DNA of 11,421 nt from HGM13006 sp964527315 (GTDB lineage Bacteria; Bacillota; Clostridia; Oscillospirales; Oscillospiraceae). Of this stretch, positions 7,185 to 11,421 are shown piece by piece (position 1 is the first letter of the stretch; every line of letters starts with the position of its first letter). A model generated the notes under the pieces. It was not told where the DNA came from, made no database searches, and saw only the letters and a program-made list of their open reading frames with translations. The stretch spans positions 1 through 11,421 of the forward strand of contig CAZGOQ010000070.1 of assembly GCA_964527315.1 (NCBI GenBank). The letters run 5' to 3'. A program made the position numbers and the translations under genes.

Positions 7185-7245
7185 GTCAAAACGAAACAAA
7201 GATATGGCAAATGCAAGAGAAGTTATGAGTTTTTGAAAAAATAGC

Positions 7246-7274
7246 TTGCAGAAATTTGGGAAATATGCTATGCT
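7246..7274 (+). promoter_or_regulatory. Promoter of rpoD
   Basis: A -35 TTGCAG (7246-7251), a 17-base spacer and a -10 TATGCT (7269-7274) with TG one base upstream (7266-7267) form an extended -10 promoter. The start point is expected near 7281, leaving a leader of about 92 bases before the ATG. Confidence 0.7.
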
Positions 7275-7304
7275 AACAGTTGCCTATCTAAAATCAGCAT
7301 ACTG

Positions 7305-7330
7305 CGCCGTGAGCGGCGATTTTTATTTTT
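7305..7330 (+). terminator. Terminator-like hairpin inside the rpoD leader
   Basis: CGCCG (7305-7309) and CGGCG (7314-7318) close a TGAG tetraloop and are followed by ATTTTTATTTTT (7319-7330). It lies between the rpoD promoter and its ATG. Outer bases ATCAGC (7293-7298) and GCTGAT (7332-7337) are also complementary and would enclose the hairpin and its T-tract. If it terminates, it gives a short RNA of about 50 bases and lowers rpoD expression. Confidence 0.55.
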
Positions 7331-7372
7331 GGCTGATGGAAAAGGACTTCACTTTTACGAAGGAAGTGCAAT

Positions 7373-8491
7373 ATGGCAAGCACAAATAATATAGAAGAGA
7401 AATTAAGTGAAGAAATGAAAGAGCCGGTTCTGGCGCTGCTGGCAAAAGGAAAAAAGGCAGGGATGCTTCAGTCTACAGAGATTCTGAGCGTGCTGGAAAA
7501 GCTGGATATTGATGCGGAACAGATTGAGCATATTTATGATACCATCGAGGGCCTGGGCATCCAGATCTCCGGTGCGGAACTGGAATTGGATCCTGCCGCC
7601 GGGGATGCCGCCGCCGAGGAAGAGGAAGAACTGGTTGATCCGGTAGAACTGGCTGCGGAATACAATCTCGACGACCCGGTCCGGATGTACTTAAAGGAGA
7701 TCGGCCAGATTAATCTGCTGACGGCGGAGGAAGAGCAGGAACTGGCTGCCAGAGTGGTTCAGGGGGATAAAACCGCCAAGGATAAGCTGACGGAAGCAAA
7801 TCTCCGCCTGGTGGTTTCCATTGCAAAAAAATATTCCGGCCGCGGACTTCATATTCTGGACCTGATCCAGGAGGGCAACACAGGCCTGATCCGTGCGGTG
7901 GACAAGTTCGATTATACCAAGGGCAATAAATTTTCAACCTATGCCACATGGTGGATCCGGCAGGCCATTACCCGGGCCATTGCCGATCAGGCCAGAACCA
8001 TCCGTGTTCCGGTACATATGGTGGAGGTAATCAATAAGGTCACTCGCTGTAACCGGAAGCTGGTGCAGGAACTGGGTCGGGAGCCTACCATGGAGGAAAT
8101 CGCGGAGGAATTGAATCTGCCGCTGGAAAAGGTCATTGAAGCCACCAGGACTTCTGCGGATACCCTGTCGCTCGATACACCGGTGGGCGACGAGGAGGAT
8201 ACCACCATTGGGTCCTTCGTGCCGGCCGCCAATACCCCCGGCCCTCCGGCGCGGACTCCAAACCCCCGGTTGGCGGAAGCATTGAACGAGATTTTGGATA
8301 CCCTGACCGAGCGGGAAGCGGAAGTACTCCGGATGCGGTTCGGAATGTATGATGGGCGCACCCATACGCTGGAGGAGGTCGGCCAGATCTTCGGCGTGAC
8401 CCGGGAGCGGATCCGCCAGATCGAAAACAAGGCCATCCGCAAGCTGCGTCATCCCAGCCGGGCTAAGAAGATCAAAGACTTTTACTGCTGA
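7373..8491 (+). CDS. rpoD: Primary RNA polymerase sigma factor (sigma-70/sigma-A)
   Basis: The housekeeping sigma factor, which directs RNA polymerase to -10/-35 promoters. Its 372 residues carry all regions: 1.1 (about 15-70), an acidic linker (71-97), region 1.2 (DDPVRMYLKEIG, 100-111), region 2 (about 143-200, with YATWWIRQAI for -10 melting and recognition), region 3 (about 201-262), the 3.2 finger (GDEEDTTIGSFVP, 272-284) and region 4 (VTRERIRQIENKAIRKLRH at 342-360 for -35 contact). The ATG at 7373 follows AAGGAAG (7360-7366). One stretch, residues 291-299 (PPARTPNPR), is proline-rich where family members usually have an alanine-rich ADAAANA-like run of the same length. The gene stands alone, not next to dnaG as in the common rpsU-dnaG-rpoD operon. 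It has its own promoter and a leader with a terminator-like hairpin. Confidence 0.96.
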   Translation: MASTNNIEEKLSEEMKEPVLALLAKGKKAGMLQSTEILSVLEKLDIDAEQIEHIYDTIEGLGIQISGAELELDPAAGDAAAEEEEELVDPVELAAEYNLDDPVRMYLKEIGQINLLTAEEEQELAARVVQGDKTAKDKLTEANLRLVVSIAKKYSGRGLHILDLIQEGNTGLIRAVDKFDYTKGNKFSTYATWWIRQAITRAIADQARTIRVPVHMVEVINKVTRCNRKLVQELGREPTMEEIAEELNLPLEKVIEATRTSADTLSLDTPVGDEEDTTIGSFVPAANTPGPPARTPNPRLAEALNEILDTLTEREAEVLRMRFGMYDGRTHTLEEVGQIFGVTRERIRQIENKAIRKLRHPSRAKKIKDFYC

Positions 8492-8796
8492 TTTTACCTT
8501 TTCCATGGGATGCAAATGAAAGCTTGCAGAAAAGATACGGAAAAAAATATGGCCGCTGGAGAAAAAGATCCGGCGGCTTCGTGCGCGTCAGTCCAAGTGG
8601 AACTGATGATGTTCGGTATGTATACGGTCGTCCCAGAGAAAAGACTTGCAGAGTTTCGCCGCCCGCGGGCGGCGAAATCAAGTTCAATCTGTTTTTACAA
8701 GGACATATGCATCGCAGGAAACAGATTCCGGTCTGCGAGTGTAAGAACTGCTTGCTTCAGCGGACAGTGTATGCGCACAGGCAGGCTGCAATCCTT
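8492..8796 (+). other. Non-coding gap downstream of rpoD
   Basis: About 300 bases without a supportable gene. Two overlapping plus-strand frames (from 8510 and from a TTG at 8524) run through most of it, but they lack good ribosome binding sites, resemble no family I know, and read into or through the terminator at 8797. The stretch holds a 24-base perfect palindrome (8654-8677) and may simply be the rpoD 3' untranslated region or a decayed gene. Confidence 0.5.
8654..8677. repeat. 24-base perfect palindrome (GC-rich hairpin)
   Basis: Bases 8654-8665 are the exact reverse complement of 8666-8677: TTTCGCCGCCCG followed by CGGGCGGCGAAA. As RNA it makes a stem of about 10 bp with a four-base loop. 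No T-tract follows directly (the nearest TTTTT is 14 bases on), so it is an unlikely classic terminator. It could be mRNA-stabilising or a protein-binding dyad. Confidence 0.6.
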
Positions 8797-8826
8797 TGTC
8801 AAAAAAGCCGTCCGGCTTTTTTGACA
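8797..8826. terminator. Bidirectional terminator between rpoD and merR
   Basis: TGTCAAAAAAGCCG (8797-8810) and CGGCTTTTTTGACA (8813-8826) are perfect inverted repeats with a TC centre. Each strand has a GC stem followed by six T, so it can stop the rightward rpoD transcript and the leftward merR transcript, whose stop codon lies only 9 bases away. Confidence 0.88.
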
Positions 8827-8835
8827 GTATTCTAG

Positions 8836-9486
8836 CTAATCCTTATCTCTTGTATTGACCAGGATGTTATATGCGGCGATTTTCTGGGCGTTGGAGATAT
8901 CAAAGCCGCCTCCTTTTCCAGCAATGGCGTTGTTGCTGGAGGTGTTTTGAATGCTGCTCCCGGCATACATGGCCGCGCCCATGGCGGCAATGCGGCGCTG
9001 CGTAAATTCCTGCTCCGTCAGGCCGGGGTGCAGATTTTTCATCAGGCCGCTGAGTTCTTCCAGTTCATCCAGGTACCGGAAGTGCGGATCCAAGTCCGCT
9101 GCCGGCAGGGGTAGGCCGTAGGTCACAGGCTTTACCGCTTCAATCAGCGTATCGGGATCCGTTAGGGCCTCGGCGGAGATACCGTTGACCACAGACAGAA
9201 TGACCTGCAGATTCTGTTCCTCCTGTTGGAGCCGGCTGCGGTAGTCCTGAAATACGGTGGGAATGTCCGCCGGAACAGAAAGGATATGCCGGATTTCCTC
9301 CACGGAAAACCGTGCCCGACGGAGGGCGGCAATTTTCTCCAGCTGCAGAATGTCGGCGTCGGAATAGTCCCGATATTCCCGACCATTGCGCCAGGTCTTT
9401 TCTGGGGAGAGAAGCCCCTCGGACTCATAGAAGCGAATGGTCTTTTTTGTAAGCCCGGTTCTTTCGCTGACTTCTTTGATTTTCAT
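8836..9486 (-). CDS. MerR-family transcriptional regulator
   Basis: A 216-residue regulator. Residues 1-70 are a typical MerR winged helix-turn-helix: MKIKEVSERTGLTKKTIRFY starts the fold, with the REYRDYSDADILQLEKI wing and the second helix pair. Residues about 76-102 could form the dimerisation coiled coil. The C-terminal part (103-216) matches no MerR effector domain I recognise and has no cysteine, so metal sensing of the CueR or ZntR kind is unlikely. A longer reading frame starts upstream, but the ATG at 9486 gives the conserved N-terminus and follows AAAGGGGG (minus strand, plus-strand 9493-9500). The extra upstream residues would cover the promoter. The gene is divergent from the AlaX-type editing gene. 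Autoregulation through its 19-bp-spacer promoter is likely; a signal cannot be named. Confidence 0.9.
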   Translation of the reverse strand: MKIKEVSERTGLTKKTIRFYESEGLLSPEKTWRNGREYRDYSDADILQLEKIAALRRARFSVEEIRHILSVPADIPTVFQDYRSRLQQEEQNLQVILSVVNGISAEALTDPDTLIEAVKPVTYGLPLPAADLDPHFRYLDELEELSGLMKNLHPGLTEQEFTQRRIAAMGAAMYAGSSIQNTSSNNAIAGKGGGFDISNAQKIAAYNILVNTRDKD

Positions 9487-9508
9487 AAGAAGCCCCCTTT
9501 CTACTGTC

Positions 9509-9539
9509 AGTATATAAGATGCCCTAAGGGGAATGTCAA
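9509..9539 (-). promoter_or_regulatory. MerR-type promoter with 19-bp spacer (merR autoregulation)
   Basis: On the minus strand, a -35 TTGACA (plus-strand 9534-9539) and a -10 TATACT (9509-9514) are 19 bases apart, the elongated spacing that MerR proteins bind and correct by twisting DNA. The spacer holds the dyad CCCTTAGGG, two bases off centre. A start near 9502 gives a very short leader before the ATG at 9486. Confidence 0.7.
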
Positions 9540-9565
9540 GGGGTTTTGAAGAAATTCCAAAAATT

Positions 9566-9595
9566 TTTACATCCACGCTGCATTTGTGCTATGAT
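9566..9595 (+). promoter_or_regulatory. Promoter of the AlaX-type gene
   Basis: A -35 TTTACA (9566-9571), an 18-base spacer and a -10 TATGAT (9590-9595) with TG at 9587-9588 form an extended -10 promoter. The start near 9602 leaves only about 17 bases to the ATG, including GGAGGG. Confidence 0.7.
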
Positions 9596-9618
9596 AATAG
9601 AAAACTTCGGAGGGAACC

Positions 9619-10767
9619 ATGAAAACGGAAAAATTATTTTATCAGGATGTTTACCAGACGTCCTTTGCCGCCAAAGTGTTGGACTGCCGCCAGCGGAAAA
9701 ACGGCTATGAGATCGTTTTGAACAGGACCTGCTTTTACCCGGAGGGCGGCGGCCAGCCGGGTGACCGGGGAACACTCGGCGGCGTTACGGTGACAGACAC
9801 CCACGAAAAGGATGGACAGGTGCTCCACTACACGGATGCGCCCATGGAAATTGGGGAGGAAGTCCAGGGAGAGATCGACTGGGCGCGACGGTTTGATCTG
9901 ATGCAGCAGCATTCCGGGGAGCACATGGTTTCCGGCGTGGTTCACCGGCTGTTTGGCTATGACAATGTGGGCTTTCATATGGGAGCCGATATGGTGACCA
10001 TTGATTTTTCCGGGGTGTTGACGGAGGAGCAACTCAGTCAGGTGGAGCGGGAGGTCAATGAGCGGATCTGGGAAAACAGCGCTGTTCGGTGCTGGTATCC
10101 GGGACCGGAGGAACTGCAGGCCCTCAGCTATCGCAGCAAAAAGGAACTCAGCGGAGCGGTTCGCATCGTGGAGTTTCCAAAGGCGGATATCTGTGCCTGC
10201 TGCGGCACCCATGTGGCCCATACCGGAGAGATCGGTCTGGTGAAAATTTTGACCGTGGAGAAATTCCACAGCGGCGTCCGGGTGGAAATGCTGTCGGGCA
10301 GGCGGGCCTTTGACTACCTCAGCGATGTGCTGGGCCAGAACCGTCAGATTTCCCAGCAGCTTTCGGCAAAAATGCTGGAAACGGCCAGCGCGGTGAAAAA
10401 CCTTTCCGCAGATCTGGAGCATTATAGGCAGCGGCTCTTTGCCATGGAAAACGCACAATTTGCGGCCAAAGCGGAGGAACTGCGGGGCAGGGGAGATGTG
10501 GTAGTGAAATTGGATGGCCTTGCAGCAGATGGTGTGCGCCGGGCCGCCATTGCCCTTCAGGAGACCTGCGGAGGCCGTGCGGCGGTATTTTCCGGAGATG
10601 AGGAGCGCGGCTACAAATACGCCGTGGGACAGTTGAGCGGCGATTTGCGGGATTGGGTCAGAGAATTCAATACCGCACTCCATGGCCGGGGCGGCGGAAA
10701 ACCGGGATTTGTGCAGGGCTCTGTCGCCGCCAAATGGGAAGAGATTGTTGCATTTATGTCCAGATAA
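9619..10767 (+). CDS. AlaX-type alanyl-tRNA editing protein with DHHA1 domain
   Basis: A free-standing relative of the alanyl-tRNA synthetase editing domain, expected to hydrolyse tRNA(Ala) wrongly charged with serine or glycine in the cytosol. Its 382 residues match the long AlaX form. The N-terminal part carries NRTCFYPEGGGQPGD (35-49). The zinc site is visible: H98-S-G-E-H102 and C194-C-G-T-H198, equivalent to the HxxxH and CxxxH motifs of AlaRS. A helical linker (about 240-290) leads to a DHHA1 domain with the glycine-rich G356-x-GGG-KPGFVQG motif near 356-367. The ATG at 9619 follows GGAGGG (9609-9614). It is divergent from the MerR gene, but its promoter has ordinary spacing, so control by MerR is possible and not shown. 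The next gene follows after 80 bases with a separate promoter. Confidence 0.92.
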   Translation: MKTEKLFYQDVYQTSFAAKVLDCRQRKNGYEIVLNRTCFYPEGGGQPGDRGTLGGVTVTDTHEKDGQVLHYTDAPMEIGEEVQGEIDWARRFDLMQQHSGEHMVSGVVHRLFGYDNVGFHMGADMVTIDFSGVLTEEQLSQVEREVNERIWENSAVRCWYPGPEELQALSYRSKKELSGAVRIVEFPKADICACCGTHVAHTGEIGLVKILTVEKFHSGVRVEMLSGRRAFDYLSDVLGQNRQISQQLSAKMLETASAVKNLSADLEHYRQRLFAMENAQFAAKAEELRGRGDVVVKLDGLAADGVRRAAIALQETCGGRAAVFSGDEERGYKYAVGQLSGDLRDWVREFNTALHGRGGGKPGFVQGSVAAKWEEIVAFMSR

Positions 10768-10777
10768 ACGGTTTTTC

Positions 10778-10807
10778 TTGCGGGGAGTCTATTCTCAATG
10801 TTATAAT
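10778..10807 (+). promoter_or_regulatory. Promoter of the Pro/Gly-tailed protein gene
   Basis: A -35-like TTGCGG (10778-10783), an 18-base spacer and a perfect TATAAT (10802-10807) with TG at 10799-10800 form an extended -10 promoter. The start near 10814 leaves a leader of about 34 bases with AGAAGGGA before the ATG. Confidence 0.65.
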
Positions 10808-10847
10808 TCAGGTGTTACATTTCAATCACAGGAAAGAAGGGAACAGC

Positions 10848-11231
10848 ATGACCTACAAAGTGTTCGAACACACCCCCGGCGCAGAGCGGGAGACCACCAT
10901 TGATTTTGCCGCCCAGACGGCCAGCGTGGATATTGCGCCTGGCCAGTGGGCAACGGTGCCTTTTCTGGAGCCGGCACAGGTGGAAAACGGAAAATTTTCC
11001 TTCCGCATCGAGCAGGGCGGCCTGATCCGCTGCTATGAGGGAACGGCAGATGCAAATGGAAACGTAGAGGGTAAGATGGTTTTTGTCGGCGGCATGGAGG
11101 GCGTTGTGGTGGAATTCTCCACGGAATCCCGCCCGGTGGAAGCGCCGCCCATGCCGGAAGGCGGACCGCCTCCCGGCGGTCCCGGAATGCCGCCCTCTGG
11201 CGGTCCCGGCGGCCCTCCGCCCAAGCGGTAA
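10848..11231 (+). CDS. Uncharacterised 127-residue protein with Pro/Gly-rich repeat tail
   Basis: I do not recognise this protein. Residues 1-92 look like a compact, beta-rich soluble domain, with alternating hydrophobic residues such as KFSFRIEQGGLIRCYEG (49-65) and EGKMVFVGGMEGVVVEF (74-90). There is no signal peptide or membrane segment. Residues about 99-127 are a Pro/Gly/Met tail containing the near repeats PPPGGPGM and PPSGGPGG, encoded by two similar 24-base units, and ending in KR. Such tails are flexible, or extended binding segments. The ATG at 10848 is chosen over longer in-frame starts inside the upstream gene, because AGAAGGGA (10835-10842) and the promoter lie just before it. 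It has its own promoter and is followed by two hairpins, so it is probably monocistronic. Confidence 0.75.
   Translation: MTYKVFEHTPGAERETTIDFAAQTASVDIAPGQWATVPFLEPAQVENGKFSFRIEQGGLIRCYEGTADANGNVEGKMVFVGGMEGVVVEFSTESRPVEAPPMPEGGPPPGGPGMPPSGGPGGPPPKR
11155..11202 (+). repeat. Two 24-base near-repeats encoding the Pro/Gly tail
   Basis: Two adjacent units of about 24 bases share the core GGCGGTCCCGG and encode PPPGGPGM and PPSGGPGG. This suggests the tail grew by slippage or unequal duplication. Boundaries are approximate. Confidence 0.5.
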
Positions 11232-11236
11232 AATCA

Positions 11237-11265
11237 GCACGCCAGAAAAATTTTCTCTGGCGTGC
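11237..11265. terminator. Long hairpin after the Pro/Gly-tailed protein
   Basis: GCACGCCAGA (11237-11246) pairs perfectly with TCTGGCGTGC (11256-11265) around AAAATTTTC. On the plus strand no T-tract follows; on the minus strand it is followed by TGATTTT, so it may mainly terminate transcription coming from the transposase side. Confidence 0.55.
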
Positions 11266-11282
11266 GTCAGACTGTCAAAGAA

Positions 11283-11318
11283 CCCTGGTTTTCAGGAAGC
11301 GAAAACCAGGGACTTTTT
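11283..11318 (+). terminator. Intrinsic terminator at the transposase 3' end
   Basis: CCCTGGTTTTC (11283-11293) and GAAAACCAGGG (11301-11311) form a perfect 11-bp stem with a seven-base loop, followed by ACTTTTT. It reads as a terminator on the plus strand and overlaps the last codons of the minus-strand transposase, so it may insulate the element from incoming transcription. Confidence 0.75.
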
Positions 11319-11421
11319 ATGAAACGACGCAAAACAAGAGGAAAAGTACGCAAAAACGGAGTTTTTCCAACTCCAATTTGCCAGTTTTTTCAGATTCATG
11401 GCAGCATATTTGAGCCTGACC
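11292..11421 (-). CDS. Transposase, C-terminal fragment (partial at window edge)
   Basis: A minus-strand frame open from the window edge gives 42 residues and a TGA stop at 11292-11294. It begins VRLKYAAMNLKKLANW, a segment I associate with the C-terminus of DDE transposases of the IS1182/IS4-like group, where a conserved AxNLKK(L/M)A helix ends the catalytic domain. The residues after it are variable in the family. Only the end is visible, so the family call is tentative, and whether the gene is intact cannot be judged. After the stop the same frame would read KPGFFDSL, which resembles some transposase ends, so the TGA may be a premature stop. It was not obvious because the frame has no start in the window. 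Confidence 0.65.
   Translation of the reverse strand, partial: VRLKYAAMNLKKLANWSWKNSVFAYFSSCFASFHKKSLVFAS

Larger units (their letters stand above)
11267..11421 (-). mobile_element. Right-hand part of an insertion sequence leaving the window
   Basis: The segment codes for a transposase C-terminus on the minus strand, so an insertion sequence enters the window from the right. Its left end should lie between the hairpin at 11237-11265 and the transposase stop, perhaps near CAGACTGTC (11269-11277). No terminal inverted repeat or target duplication can be confirmed, since the other end is outside the window. Confidence 0.5.

Noticed and set aside
6969..7244. Small open frames in the gap before rpoD (both strands)
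   Set aside because: No ribosome binding site, no recognisable domain, unusual composition, and overlap with hairpins.
8521..8553. Second promoter resembling that of rpoD (AGCTTGCAGAAA is repeated exactly at 7243-7254 and 8521-8532)
   Set aside because: The -10 match 18 bases downstream is poor (TATGGC) and no gene follows; the shared 12 bases are probably chance.
8510..8835. Two overlapping plus-strand frames of about 100 codons downstream of rpoD
   Set aside because: No convincing start signals, no family resemblance, and they run into or through the bidirectional terminator at 8797-8826.
9487..9576. MerR start upstream of 9486
   Set aside because: The added 30 residues would cover the promoter, and MKIKEVSERTG at 9486 is the canonical MerR beginning.
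10653..10847. N-terminal extension of the 127-residue protein starting inside the AlaX-type gene
   Set aside because: It would read through the end of the upstream gene and a promoter; the ATG at 10848 has a good ribosome binding site.
1..11421. CRISPR array, prophage, toxin-antitoxin or restriction genes
   Set aside because: No spaced direct repeats and no recognisable genes of these types were seen; apart from the insertion sequence at the right edge the window looks like ordinary chromosome.

Overview
The window looks like a chromosomal segment from a low-to-moderate GC Gram-positive bacterium of the class Clostridia, most likely a gut Oscillospiraceae-type organism. This is inferred from strong AGGAGG-like ribosome binding sites, near-consensus sigma-A promoters, an S-box (SAM-I) riboswitch on metK, a type-1 solute-binding lipoprotein paired with a YesN-type AraC regulator, and an RpoD with region 1.1 and Firmicutes-like regions 2 to 4. 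No tRNA, rRNA, CRISPR array or phage module was seen.

Layout, left to right: (1) a small two-helix membrane protein with a C-terminal zinc ribbon (75-449); (2) a MATE-family efflux transporter (572-1936); (3) a consensus promoter, a SAM-I riboswitch with its expression-platform terminator, and metK starting at a TTG (1959-3354); (4) on the minus strand, a small membrane-anchored protein with four exact 13-residue acidic, calcium-loop-like repeats (3395-3730) and a YesN-type AraC regulator (3802-5016); (5) divergent from the regulator, a solute-binding lipoprotein with no permease beside it (5196-6947); (6) a 425-base gap with a strong hairpin, then the rpoD promoter and a leader that contains a terminator-like hairpin; (7) rpoD (7373-8491), not next to dnaG; (8) a 344-base gap with a 24-base perfect palindrome, ending in a bidirectional terminator; (9) a MerR regulator on the minus strand (8836-9486), divergent from an AlaX-type alanyl-tRNA editing protein (9619-10767); (10) a 127-residue protein of unknown function with a Pro/Gly repeat tail (10848-11231); (11) two hairpins and the C-terminal end of a transposase running out of the window (11292-11421, minus).

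Almost every gene has its own promoter and most are flanked by hairpins, so this is a string of short transcription units, not one operon. Seven of nine promoters I could place carry a TG one base upstream of the -10 hexamer. The clear functional links are: SAM level controlling metK through the riboswitch, the AraC regulator probably controlling the divergent lipoprotein gene, and the MerR protein probably controlling itself through a 19-bp-spacer promoter. I see no convincing new multi-gene system. The most unusual items are the 13-residue repeat protein, the rpoD leader hairpin, the hairpin downstream of the lipoprotein gene, the odd proline-rich linker in RpoD, and the uncharacterised 127-residue protein.
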